Part shown: one piece after another, positions 1 to 8,056 of the stretch
How positions within the stretch are numbered: position 1 is the stretch's first letter
How the letters are laid out: the number at the start of each line of letters is the position of its first letter
Source: Salimicrobium halophilum
GTDB lineage: Bacteria; Bacillota; Bacilli; Bacillales; Halobacillaceae
DNA length: 64,000 nt
NCBI RefSeq assembly: GCF_900100295.1
Contig: NZ_FNEV01000005.1
Span: 205,266 to 269,265 of the forward strand
Direction of reading: 5' to 3'
Program-made: the position numbers and the translations under genes
Notes under the pieces: generated by a model
The model's database searches: none
Told to the model about the DNA's origin: nothing
Seen by the model: the letters and a program-made list of their open reading frames with translations, nothing else

Positions 1-938
1 ATTTTCACTGGTACTTCTTCTTCCGGCCATACTTTCGTAGGGTCGAGGATATCAAAGTCGAAGGAATGCTCATCTTCTTCCTTGATAATCTGGAATCCTA
101 ATTCGTATTCCACATAATCACCGTTTTCGATCGCTTCATACAAATCGGCACGGTGGAAGTCCGGATTCTTTCCGTTCACTTTCTGTGCTTCGTCCCATAC
201 GAGAGAGTGTACGCCCAATTTCGGCTTCCAGTGGAATTTCACGAAGTGTGCTTTCCCTTCTTTATTTACAAGACGGAATGTGTGCACACCGAATCCTTCC
301 ATCATGCGGAGGCTTCGTGGGATGGCACGCGGACTCATCGCCCACATAATCATATGTGCGGATTCCTGGTTGTTGGCAATGAAGTCCCAGAATGTATCGT
401 GAGCACTTGCTGCCTGAGGCATACCGTTGTGCGGTTCAGGCTTTACAGCGTGCACGAGGTCCGGGAATTTGATTGCGTCCTGAATGAAAAAGACAGGTAT
501 GTTATTTCCTACTAAGTCAAAGTTTCCTTCATCTGTGTAAAATTTAGTTGCAAATCCACGGACATCACGTGCGAGGTCTGCAGAGCCTTTGGAGCCTGCT
601 ACCGTAGAGAAACGTGTGAATACGGGTGTTTTCTTGCTTGTATCCGTCAAGAAGTCGGCACTCGTATATTCTTCGAGAGACTCATACAGTTCGAATTCTC
701 CGTGTGCAGAAAAACCTCTTGCGTGTACAGCACGCTCGGGAATACGCTCATGGTCGAAGTGAGTAATCTTTTCTCTGAAGTGAAAATCCTCCATCAGGGT
801 CGGGCCGCGCTCGCCGGCTTTCAGAGAAAATTCGTCCTCCGAGAGCTTTGTCCCGTGGTTCGTCGTCATATCTTTATCGCGATCATCGGCTGTGAAGCGT
901 TCTAACTGCTCTTGTTTCTTGCTTTGTTTATCGCTCAC
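1..938 (-). CDS. katE: Large-subunit catalase (clade II, KatE type), C-terminus beyond the window
   Basis: A heme catalase that breaks hydrogen peroxide into water and oxygen in the cytoplasm. About 312 N-terminal residues are present and the rest lies left of position 1. The frame shows the catalase active-site signature [18 protein letters not shown] near residues 63-80, with the catalytic histidine at about residue 72, then [17 protein letters not shown] with the distal asparagine near residue 147. The long polar N-terminus and the [16 protein letters not shown] block fit the large-subunit class seen in KatE/HPII rather than small KatA. I chose the GTG start because AGGAGG lies six bases before it. 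An in-frame ATG two codons earlier directly abuts the AGGAGG and is a less likely start. The upstream region carries a sigma-B-like promoter and a PerR-like box, which fit stress control. Confidence 0.93.
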   Translation of the reverse strand, partial: MSDKQSKKQEQLERFTADDRDKDMTTNHGTKLSEDEFSLKAGERGPTLMEDFHFREKITHFDHERIPERAVHARGFSAHGEFELYESLEEYTSADFLTDTSKKTPVFTRFSTVAGSKGSADLARDVRGFATKFYTDEGNFDLVGNNIPVFFIQDAIKFPDLVHAVKPEPHNGMPQAASAHDTFWDFIANNQESAHMIMWAMSPRAIPRSLRMMEGFGVHTFRLVNKEGKAHFVKFHWKPKLGVHSLVWDEAQKVNGKNPDFHRADLYEAIENGDYVEYELGFQIIKEEDEHSFDFDILDPTKVWPEEEVPVK

Positions 939-972
939 TTGCATCCTCCTTTAAAACTGAGTCTTAGAAAAT

Positions 973-998
973 GTACCCATAATATGACAAAGTAAAAC
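973..998 (-). promoter_or_regulatory. Sigma-B-like promoter of the catalase gene
   Basis: On the minus strand GTTTTA is followed after 14 bases by GGGTAC. This is close to the general stress consensus GTTTAA, 12-15 bases, GGGWAW. It lies about 35 bases before the catalase start. Bacillus subtilis katE is a known sigma-B gene, so the match is expected. Confidence 0.6.
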
Positions 999-1022
999 AC
1001 ATTTTTTATAGAGATTATGAGA

Positions 1023-1037
1023 TTATAAAAATTATAA
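1023..1037. promoter_or_regulatory. PerR-like box between catalase and ABC exporter genes
   Basis: The 15 bases TTATAAAAATTATAA match the Bacillus PerR/Fur-family box TTATAATNATTATAA at all but one position. The site sits between the divergent catalase and ABC genes and could serve either one. The region is AT-rich, so a chance match is possible. Confidence 0.4.
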
Positions 1038-1123
1038 TCTGTGTCTGCGGGTTACTTTTTACCTCTTCCGTGTATAAGAAACGGAAGAAAGAGGGAATAC
1101 AAAAACCAAAAGGGGGAGAAGCG

Positions 1124-1831
1124 ATGATAGAGTTGAGTCGAGTGACCCATACATTCGGTAAGAAAACAGTGATCGAAGACGTCGACTTGTCGGTGCGGAA
1201 GGGGGAAGTGTTCGGACTTCTCGGACCCTCGGGATCCGGTAAGACAACGCTAGTCCGGATCATGACCGGCATGATTGAACCTTCCGAGGGCACCGTGTGG
1301 CTACGGGAACAGCAGATGCCGAAACGCGTTCTCATGAAGCGGTTCGGCTACATGGCTCAGGAACATGCTCTGTATCAGGAGCTGACCGCGAAAGAGAATC
1401 TCGACTTTTTCGCTTCCTTTTATCTGCGAAAGAAGAAGAAAGAGCGGATTGATTATTGCCTTCAGTTGACGAAGCTGACGGAAGATAAGGACCGTATCGT
1501 TTCCACTTTTTCCGGGGGGATGAAGCGGCGGTTATCGCTTGCAATCGCTCTCGTCCACGATCCGGAGATTCTGATCCTTGATGAACCGACGGTCGGGCTC
1601 GATCCCGTGCTTCGTCATGAAATATGGGAAGAATTTCACCGATTGAAAAACGAGGGGACGACGATTTTCGTTACGACTCATGTCATGGATGAAGCGGAGA
1701 AGTGCGATCGCCTGGCGATGCTGAGAGATGGCCGGATGATTGCTTCGGGAAGTCCCTCGGAGTGGAAAGAAGAGCTTCACGTGGAAAGTATTGAAGATGT
1801 ATTTCTTCATTACGGGAGGCGGAAAGTATGA
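1124..1831 (+). CDS. ABC-2 type exporter, ATP-binding subunit
   Basis: The ATPase of a drug- or lipid-type ABC exporter, 235 residues. Walker A GPSGSGKT is at about 34-41, the signature SGGMK at 130-134, Walker B LILDEPTVGLDP at 150-161 and the switch histidine at 186. I chose ATG 1124, which has AGGGGGAG just before it, over an upstream in-frame ATG at 1070 that has no ribosome site. The stop overlaps the ATG of the following permease, so the two are translationally coupled. The substrate cannot be read from sequence. Confidence 0.9.
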   Translation: MIELSRVTHTFGKKTVIEDVDLSVRKGEVFGLLGPSGSGKTTLVRIMTGMIEPSEGTVWLREQQMPKRVLMKRFGYMAQEHALYQELTAKENLDFFASFYLRKKKKERIDYCLQLTKLTEDKDRIVSTFSGGMKRRLSLAIALVHDPEILILDEPTVGLDPVLRHEIWEEFHRLKNEGTTIFVTTHVMDEAEKCDRLAMLRDGRMIASGSPSEWKEELHVESIEDVFLHYGRRKV

Positions 1832-2841
1832 ATGCAGGGATTGTAGCGAGACGGATATTCCGGCAGTTTCTTAGGGATAAGCGCAGCGTGGCACTCATGA
1901 TTCTTGCTCCTATTCTCGTGCTCACGTTACTGTGGCTCGTACTCGATACAGATGAACGTGCCGTGGAAATTGCAGTCATCGAGGCGCCGGAGTCCGTTTA
2001 TGAACGTCTTGCATCCGGTGGCATGGAAGTAAGAGCCCTGCCAGAGTCCGAAGCTCAGGAGGCTCTGAATGAAGCGGAGATCGATGCTCTTCTGCGCTGG
2101 GATGAAAATAGGCCGTTACTTATGCTTGAAGGCTCGGATCCCACCAATCATAGTGCGATCAGGACCGCTATCCAGCAGGCGATGGGAGTGAATTTGCGTG
2201 ATGTCGTCAACGTGCAGTATTGGCACGGGTCGGAGGATATGAATATCTTCCATTATACGGGACCGGTACTCGTCGGTTTTTTCATTTTTTTCTTCGTCTT
2301 TATCGTCGGAGGAGTTTCGTTTCTCCGGGAACGTACCGGTGGGACTCTCGAACGTGTACTTACGACGCCGATCCACAGATATGAACTCGTGGGAGGATAT
2401 CTGCTCGGTTTTGGAATATTTACGGTTATTCAATCACTCATCATCGTTTTGTTTTCCATTTATCTATTGGATATGTATATGGCCGGAAGCTTGTGGCGGG
2501 TGATTTTCATTACAGTACTTCTCGCATTGACGGCTCTTAGCTTGGGAACACTTCTGTCCGCTTATGCAAAGAATGAATTCCAGATGTTCCAGTTCATTCC
2601 GCTTGTCATTGTACCGCAAGTATTTTTCTCAGGCCTGTTTCCGATCGAAGGTCTTGCAGGATGGATCCAGGCCATCGGAAAATTCATGCCTCTTACCTAC
2701 GGGGCAGAAGCACTCCGCGGCATTATGCTTAGAAACGAGCACCTCGGCGAATTACAGTGGCAGGTATTTATGCTGCTGGCTTTCTTTGTCCTGTTCACCC
2801 TCTTGAATGTAAAAGTTCTGAAACGTTATCGAAGACTTTGA
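1828..2841 (+). CDS. ABC-2 type exporter, permease subunit
   Basis: A membrane protein of 337 residues with the YhgE/ABC-2 layout. One N-terminal membrane segment (about 20-37) is followed by an extracellular domain of about 110 residues and then five or six membrane segments from about residue 145 on. The conserved FLRERTGGTLERVLTTPI block after the second segment is typical of ABC-2 permeases. It starts inside the stop region of the ATPase gene, and an intrinsic terminator follows it directly. Likely partner of the preceding ATPase. The cargo is unknown. Confidence 0.88.
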   Translation: MNAGIVARRIFRQFLRDKRSVALMILAPILVLTLLWLVLDTDERAVEIAVIEAPESVYERLASGGMEVRALPESEAQEALNEAEIDALLRWDENRPLLMLEGSDPTNHSAIRTAIQQAMGVNLRDVVNVQYWHGSEDMNIFHYTGPVLVGFFIFFFVFIVGGVSFLRERTGGTLERVLTTPIHRYELVGGYLLGFGIFTVIQSLIIVLFSIYLLDMYMAGSLWRVIFITVLLALTALSLGTLLSAYAKNEFQMFQFIPLVIVPQVFFSGLFPIEGLAGWIQAIGKFMPLTYGAEALRGIMLRNEHLGELQWQVFMLLAFFVLFTLLNVKVLKRYRRL

Positions 2842-2867
2842 CACCGGGACCCCGGTGTCTTTTTTTT
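2841..2867 (+). terminator. Intrinsic terminator of the ABC-2 operon
   Basis: ACACCGGG and CCCGGTGT form an eight-pair stem with a two-base loop, followed by TC and a run of T. The hairpin begins at the last base of the stop codon. Confidence 0.9.
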
Positions 2868-2900
2868 GTGAACATTAAGCGACAATCCCTAGCTGGTTTA

Positions 2901-2950
2901 TTGACTTTTCTATAGTAAAACGGTATCATTATCGGTGATAATCATTCTCA
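2901..2950 (+). promoter_or_regulatory. Sigma-A promoter with overlapping Fur box, siderophore operon
   Basis: TTGACT at 2901-2906 and TATCAT at 2924-2929 are 17 bases apart. Just downstream, 2936-2950 reads TGATAATCATTCTCA, which matches the Bacillus Fur 7-1-7 box (TGATAAT, one base, ATTATCA) with one mismatch. A repressor there would cover the transcription start, so iron-dependent repression is likely. Confidence 0.82.
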
Positions 2951-2977
2951 TTGTTAGACAGAAAGGAGTGCCTGGCT

Positions 2978-3823
2978 GTGGGCCACATGCACATCGATCA
3001 CTTGGACGTTGGATACAATGATAAAAAAATCATTGAAAATATGAACGTGGACATTCCGAGCGGCAAAATCACGACCATCATAGGCGCGAACGGGTGCGGG
3101 AAGTCGACGCTTCTGAAGACGCTCGCGCGAATCCTTCCGAAACAGGGAGGCACTGTAACGCTCGATGGGAAAAATATCAGCAAATACCCGACCCGGGAGT
3201 TGGCGAAGAAAATGGCCATCTTGCCACAGGCTCCGGACGGGGCGCCGGGTCTTACGGTAGGAGAGCTTGTTTCGTATGGGCGCTTTCCTCATCAAAAGGG
3301 TTTCGGTAAATTATCGAAGAAGGACCATGACATGATTGATTGGGCCCTGGAGATGACGGGAGTGCTTTCCTTCAAATACGATGCGATCGATGCCCTCTCC
3401 GGTGGTCAGCGTCAGCGAGTGTGGATTGCGATGGCGCTTGCCCAGGAGACGGAGACGATTCTTCTCGATGAGCCTACGACGTATCTCGACATGGCGCACC
3501 AGCTTGAGGTGCTTGAACTTCTCGAACGTCTGAACCGCGAAGAGGGACGCACGATCGTGATGGTGCTGCATGATATCAACCAGGCAGCGAGATTCGCTGA
3601 TAATATCATTGCGTTGAAAGACGGAGAAGTTATCAAGTCCGGGAACGCCCACTTCGTCATCCAGTCCGAAACACTTCGTGAAGTGTTCAATATCGAAGCC
3701 GATGTCGTGCCGGAACCACGCACAGGCAAACCGATCTGTTTTACGTATAACTTGTCAAAGGGAGAGAAAAGCGATGAAAAAATGGATAACCCTGTTCCTC
3801 TTGGTAGCGCTCGTCGCGCTTAG
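2978..3823 (+). CDS. Iron-siderophore ABC transporter, ATP-binding protein
   Basis: FepC/YusV-type ATPase of 281 residues. It powers uptake of ferric siderophore through the two FecCD permeases downstream. It shows Walker A GANGCGKST at about 36-44, signature LSGGQRQRVWIAMA, Walker B ILLDEPTTYLD and the switch HDINQAARF. The GTG start at 2978 has AAAGGAG nine bases upstream; an ATG at 2987 is an alternative. Its 3' end overlaps the next gene, the lipoprotein, by 50 bases in another frame, so the tail GSARRA may be poorly conserved. In many relatives the ATPase gene comes last in the operon. Here it is first. Confidence 0.92.
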   Translation: MGHMHIDHLDVGYNDKKIIENMNVDIPSGKITTIIGANGCGKSTLLKTLARILPKQGGTVTLDGKNISKYPTRELAKKMAILPQAPDGAPGLTVGELVSYGRFPHQKGFGKLSKKDHDMIDWALEMTGVLSFKYDAIDALSGGQRQRVWIAMALAQETETILLDEPTTYLDMAHQLEVLELLERLNREEGRTIVMVLHDINQAARFADNIIALKDGEVIKSGNAHFVIQSETLREVFNIEADVVPEPRTGKPICFTYNLSKGEKSDEKMDNPVPLGSARRA

Positions 3824-4724
3824 CGCCTGTGGAACGGACGAAAGTAATGGATCAGCATCAGAAGGTGGAGAGGGAGAAGGGGAATCTTCTTCTGAATCTT
3901 CCGAAATGAGAACTTATGAAACAGAGAACGGGGAAGAAATCGAAGTTCCTGCCAATCCCGAACGTATCGTTGTTCTTTCCTCTTATGCAGGAAACGTACT
4001 TAAGCTTGACGGGAATCTTGTAGGAGTCGATTCCTGGTCCAAGATGAACCCGAACTTCGAAAGTGAACTCGAAGGCGTAGAAGAAGTGACGGCTGATAAC
4101 TTGGAGAAGATCATTGAACTCGATCCGGACCTCATCGTAGGACTTGCGAGTACAGAAAATGTGGATCAGCTGAAAGAGATAGCTCCGACAGTCACTTATA
4201 CTTATGGGCAGCTAGGTTACCTGGAGCAGCACGTGGAAATCGGAAAGCTTCTCGGTAAAGAAGAGGAAGCTCAGCAGTGGGTCGACGATTTCAAAGCCGA
4301 CGCACAGGAAACAGGGGAGAAGATCAAAGAGAAAATCGGTGAAGATGCTACCGTTACCGTAATCGAGAACTTCGAGAAAGAACTTTACGTTTTCGGTGAT
4401 AACTGGGCCCGCGGGACAGAAATCCTTTATCAGGAAATGGGTCTGAATATGCCTGAGAAGGTGAAAGAGATGGCGCTTGAGCCCGGGTTCTATGCGATTT
4501 CTCCGGAAGTTCTCCCGGAATATGCAGGAGACTACATCGTCTTCAGTAAAAATTCGGATACGGACACCTCTTTCGAACAGACAGAAACGTATCAGTCGAT
4601 TCCTGCTGTAGAGAATGGAAATGTATTTGAAGCGGATGCGAAGAAATTCTACTTCAACGACGCGATTTCCCTTGAATACCAGCTGGAGTTCTTCAAAGAG
4701 AAGTTCCTCGGGGAAAGTGAATAA
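3774..4724 (+). CDS. Iron-siderophore binding lipoprotein
   Basis: Extracellular FepB/FhuD-type receptor of 316 residues, anchored to the membrane by lipid. The signal peptide MKKWITLFLLVALVALSAC ends in the lipobox LSAC with cysteine at about 19. An acidic serine/glutamate linker of about 30 residues follows, then the two-lobed binding domain with the PERIVVLSS and DLIVGLASTENV blocks typical of the family. The ATG at 3774 follows AAAGGGAGA and lies within the 3' end of the ATPase gene. The identity of the siderophore is not visible. Confidence 0.93.
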   Translation: MKKWITLFLLVALVALSACGTDESNGSASEGGEGEGESSSESSEMRTYETENGEEIEVPANPERIVVLSSYAGNVLKLDGNLVGVDSWSKMNPNFESELEGVEEVTADNLEKIIELDPDLIVGLASTENVDQLKEIAPTVTYTYGQLGYLEQHVEIGKLLGKEEEAQQWVDDFKADAQETGEKIKEKIGEDATVTVIENFEKELYVFGDNWARGTEILYQEMGLNMPEKVKEMALEPGFYAISPEVLPEYAGDYIVFSKNSDTDTSFEQTETYQSIPAVENGNVFEADAKKFYFNDAISLEYQLEFFKEKFLGESE

Positions 4725-4733
4725 ATATCAAGG

Positions 4734-4763
4734 GGACAGATGGCCGAAGGAGGTCATCTGTCC
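4734..4763 (+). other. Intercistronic RNA hairpin after the lipoprotein gene
   Basis: GGACAGATG and CATCTGTCC form a nine-pair stem with a 12-base loop and no T run. A stem without a T tract behind a binding-protein gene fits mRNA stabilisation or processing, which would keep the lipoprotein more abundant than the permeases. This role is inferred. Confidence 0.6.
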
Positions 4764-4813
4764 ATTGACGTTTCACGCTTGACCAGAAAATACATAAGAA
4801 AAGTTGGGCTTTT

Positions 4814-5797
4814 ATGCGTATTGTAATGTGGATCATCAGTATAGTAGTGCTCGTCGCTTCTTTCGCGATAGCTATGACTTTCGGAGCCGCTGATTCAGGG
4901 GTGAAAGAAGCATGGCAGGCGATAGCAGGGGAGAACCTTGAAGGGACAGCACTCATTTTAAGAGAAATCCGTTTGCCTCGTGAAGTCGCAGCGATGCTGG
5001 TAGGAGCGGCATTGTCGGTAGCCGGGGCAATTATGCAGGGGCTTACGAGGAACCCGCTTGCGGATCCGGGACTTCTTGGCCTGACAGCAGGAGCGAATGC
5101 GGCTCTTGCTTTCACCTATGCCTTTCTCCCGGATGCGAACTACTTCATGATCACTATCGGTTCCTTCATCGGAGCTGGTGTCGGCATGGCGCTTGTATTC
5201 GGGGTAGGGGCGATGAATCGCGGAGGGTTCTCCCCGTTCCGGATTGTCCTTGCCGGTGCTGCCATCTCCGCTTTTTTGTTCGGAATAGCTGAAGGGGTCA
5301 GTTTGATTTTTAAAATCTCTAAAGATGTATCGATGTGGACCGCCGGAGGTCTCTCCGGAACAAGTTGGGGACAGGTACAGTTGCTTGCGCCCCTTGTTCT
5401 AGTCGGTATTTCCATATCTATGTTTTTTGCGAAGCATTTGACGATCATGAGCTTGAACGAGGAGCTTGCCATCGGTCTCGGCCAAAAAGTGAACCGCGTG
5501 AAATGGGCGCTATTTGTCATTATCGTGCTTTTAGCCGGTGCTGCGGTTGCACTTGTCGGAAATATGGCATTCCTCGGTCTGATGATTCCGCATATCGTCC
5601 GGCCGCTGGTCGGGTATGATTACCGGAATGTACTACCGGCTTCTGCAGTAGTCGGGGCGAGCTTCATGCTGATTGCCGATACACTTGCGAGAACGGTGAA
5701 TGCCCCATATGAAACACCGGTGGCCGCCATCGTCTCCTTTATCGGACTGCCCTTCTTCTTATTCATCGTACAGAGAAAGGGGCAGAGTTTCTCATGA
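4814..5797 (+). CDS. Iron-siderophore ABC transporter permease (FecCD family), first subunit
   Basis: A polytopic membrane protein of 327 residues from the BtuC/FecCD family. The diagnostic blocks are LPREVAAMLVGAALSVAGAIMQG followed by NPLADPGLLGLTAGA near residues 55-95, and the C-terminal FLGLMIPHIVRP coupling region. About nine membrane segments can be seen. It forms the channel with the next gene, whose ATG overlaps this stop codon. The ribosome site before ATG 4814 is weak. Confidence 0.92.
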   Translation: MRIVMWIISIVVLVASFAIAMTFGAADSGVKEAWQAIAGENLEGTALILREIRLPREVAAMLVGAALSVAGAIMQGLTRNPLADPGLLGLTAGANAALAFTYAFLPDANYFMITIGSFIGAGVGMALVFGVGAMNRGGFSPFRIVLAGAAISAFLFGIAEGVSLIFKISKDVSMWTAGGLSGTSWGQVQLLAPLVLVGISISMFFAKHLTIMSLNEELAIGLGQKVNRVKWALFVIIVLLAGAAVALVGNMAFLGLMIPHIVRPLVGYDYRNVLPASAVVGASFMLIADTLARTVNAPYETPVAAIVSFIGLPFFLFIVQRKGQSFS

Positions 5798-6801
5798 TCC
5801 ATCCGTCGGTACTTAAAAAATTCAAAATTTACCTCGTTACGTTGACGCTGTTGATTATAGCTACAGCGATAGTAGCTATGGCTCTCGGGTACTCGTCTGT
5901 CGCTTTCTCGAGACTCCCGGCTGTATTCATGGGAGAGGGAACCTTCAAAGAGAATTTCGTGTTCTTCCAGGTCCGTCTGCCGCGGATCATTGTGACAGTA
6001 CTTGCGGGTATGGCCCTGGCGCTCTCCGGTGCGATTTTGCAGTCGCTGTCGCGGAATGACTTGGCCGATCCCGGAATTATAGGAATCAATGCAGGGGCAG
6101 GAGCGGCAGTGGCCGTATTTTTCCTGTTCGCGCCGCTCGAGCCAGGCAGTTTCATCTACCTGCTTCCGGTCGTTGCTTTTCTGGGCGCGCTCGTTACGTC
6201 TCTTCTGATTTACCTGTTCTCGTTCGATAAACGGGCAGGTTTCCAGCCGATCCGTCTCATTCTTGTAGGTGTCGGTTTTTCTATGGCACTCTCGGGATTA
6301 ATGATCATCCTCATTTCGTCTGCGGAACGGGAAAAGGTGAACTTCATTTCCCAGTGGCTCGCCGGAGATATATGGGGAGCGGACTGGCCGTTTATTCTGG
6401 CTCTGTTACCGTGGCTAGTCGTTTTGATTCCACTTACTTTCTTCAAAGCGAACCGGATGAATATCCTGAATCTCTCGGAACCGGTCAGCATCGAGCTCGG
6501 CCTTCCGCTTGGACGCGAGCGGTTCACGATGCTGATGGTCGCAGTGGCCCTTGCCGCTTCTGCCGTTTCCGTAACAGGCGGCATTTCGTTTATAGGTCTG
6601 ATGGCGCCACATTTGGCGAAAACGATCATCGGTCCAAGGACGCAGCTTTACATGCCGCTCACGCTTCTCCTCGGAGGTTGGCTGCTTCTGGTAGCGGACA
6701 CGATCGGACGGAACGTACTCGAACCGGATGGATTGCCGGCGGGTGTGATGACAGCGCTGATCGGAGCTCCGTACTTCATTTATCTTTTGACAAAGAAATA
6801 G
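5794..6801 (+). CDS. Iron-siderophore ABC transporter permease (FecCD family), second subunit
   Basis: A second BtuC/FecCD permease of 335 residues. It has LPRIIVTVLAGMALALSGAI and NDLADPGIIGINAGAGAAV in the N-terminal half and FIGLMAPHLAKTI, the ATPase-coupling region, in the C-terminal half. ATGA overlap with the first permease indicates coupled translation and a heterodimeric channel. An intrinsic terminator ends the operon right after it. Confidence 0.92.
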   Translation: MIHPSVLKKFKIYLVTLTLLIIATAIVAMALGYSSVAFSRLPAVFMGEGTFKENFVFFQVRLPRIIVTVLAGMALALSGAILQSLSRNDLADPGIIGINAGAGAAVAVFFLFAPLEPGSFIYLLPVVAFLGALVTSLLIYLFSFDKRAGFQPIRLILVGVGFSMALSGLMIILISSAEREKVNFISQWLAGDIWGADWPFILALLPWLVVLIPLTFFKANRMNILNLSEPVSIELGLPLGRERFTMLMVAVALAASAVSVTGGISFIGLMAPHLAKTIIGPRTQLYMPLTLLLGGWLLLVADTIGRNVLEPDGLPAGVMTALIGAPYFIYLLTKK

Positions 6802-6810
6802 TTCATGACT

Positions 6811-6841
6811 ATCCCGTATCGTTCTGATGCGGGATTTCTTT
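6811..6841 (+). terminator. Intrinsic terminator of the siderophore operon
   Basis: ATCCCGTATC and GATGCGGGAT pair over ten positions with one G-T pair and a four-to-five base loop, followed by TTCTTT. Confidence 0.8.
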
Positions 6842-6856
6842 GTAGAGTTGTAGTGG

Positions 6857-7001
6857 AAAAGTTATGAGATGATTTCGGAGGTTGAGTCGGTGAAAACGTC
6901 TCATAACTTTTTGGATGAGACAGTTCTTAGGCTACTCCCCTAAGAAAATAGGCTATAAAAGTAGATATCCCTCATTATTTCATCCTTTGCAAAAAATAAT
7001 G
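6857..7001 (+). other. Leader region with three successive hairpins before the MenA-like gene
   Basis: Three inverted repeats lie between the siderophore operon terminator and the next gene. AAAAGTTATGAGA (6857-6869) pairs with TCTCATAACTTTT (6899-6911). TTCTTAGG (6924-6931) pairs with CCTAAGAA (6939-6946). CATTATTT (6973-6980) pairs with AAATAATG (6994-7001). No open frame with a ribosome site is visible here. The first hairpin ends in a short T run and could terminate transcription. Confidence 0.5.
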
Positions 7002-7114
7002 AACCATAGTGCACAGCCTTCGATAGAATCTTCTTTGCTTTCTTTACAATTTTCTACAATTGGTGTTTTTTCTCCCTGTAAAAAAGGTAAAGAGAGAGAA
7101 AGGAGGCGGTATCG

Positions 7115-8038
7115 ATGGCAGGGTCAGGTGTCCGGGTAAAAGGAGAAGCCGCTTATCGTTACAAAAGTTCATGGTTCCAGCTTTCGCGCCCGATGACATG
7201 GTGTGGAACGATCAGTCCGATTTTGGCGGGCAGTGTTCTGGCTGCAGGCACAGGTTCCTTCCGATTCGATCTCATGGCGATTCTTCTGGTTTCTGCTATT
7301 CTTATTCAGATAAGCGCCAACATGCTGAATGATTACTTCGATTTCAAAGGAGGCCAGGATCAGGATCGGTGGGAAGAAGCCCTTGATAATCAGGACAGTC
7401 GCCCCCTCCACCATCAGATTCCGATAGTAGCTGTCACTCTCCTTACGATCGCCGTGCTTCTCGGAGGCTGGCTGGCGATTGTCGTAGGGTGGTGGATCAC
7501 GTGGATCGGTACAGCTGGCATCGTGGCAGGTGTGTGCTATTCAGCAGGTAAGAAGTCTCTCGCCTCTCTCGGTCTCGGTGAAGCGACGGCTTTTCTTTTT
7601 CTAGGTATGGTAGCAACGCTTCTCGGTTTCAGCGTCCAGACAGCCACGGTCAGTTTCCCGGCGGTCGGCGTCGCTTTGTTATACGGATTGTTGATCAGCC
7701 TGATGATTTTGACGAACAATTTGAGGGATATCGACAAAGATGAGGAGTTCCGAAAAACGATGGCGATCCGGATTGGAAGAACGCATGCCCGAACCGTTCT
7801 TTCTATGCTGGTAGCCCTGCCTTATGCGGGTCTTCTCTTACTTATGGTGACGGGAGCCATTACACCGTTCGCTGTTCTTGCTGTTCTTGCTTTGCCCTTC
7901 TCCAGCCAACTACCCCGTGCCTTCGGAAAATCGGGAACGAAAGAAACCGAGCAGCTTGCAATGAAGGCGGCCGCCAGGCATCACTGGGTGTTCGGAGGAC
8001 TGCTTGTTCTCGGATTGTGGACAGGGAATTTTTTATAA
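7115..8038 (+). CDS. menA: MenA-like prenyltransferase (UbiA family)
   Basis: A membrane prenyltransferase of 307 residues, most like 1,4-dihydroxy-2-naphthoate polyprenyltransferase, which attaches the isoprenoid tail during menaquinone synthesis. The two aspartate motifs of the family are present: NMLNDYFDFKGGQDQDR near residue 70 and NNLRDIDKDEEFRKTMAIRIGR near 205. About eight membrane segments are visible. ATG 7115 has AAAGGAGG upstream. The deacetylase gene follows 18 bases later in the same direction. A genuine menA is usual in Bacillaceae, but a related UbiA enzyme with another acceptor cannot be excluded. Confidence 0.8.
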   Translation: MAGSGVRVKGEAAYRYKSSWFQLSRPMTWCGTISPILAGSVLAAGTGSFRFDLMAILLVSAILIQISANMLNDYFDFKGGQDQDRWEEALDNQDSRPLHHQIPIVAVTLLTIAVLLGGWLAIVVGWWITWIGTAGIVAGVCYSAGKKSLASLGLGEATAFLFLGMVATLLGFSVQTATVSFPAVGVALLYGLLISLMILTNNLRDIDKDEEFRKTMAIRIGRTHARTVLSMLVALPYAGLLLLMVTGAITPFAVLAVLALPFSSQLPRAFGKSGTKETEQLAMKAAARHHWVFGGLLVLGLWTGNFL

Positions 8039-8056
8039 GAGAGAAGGGAGACGATC

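Noticed and set aside
153..905. Plus-strand frames across the catalase region
   Set aside because: They are shadows of the catalase gene on the minus strand.
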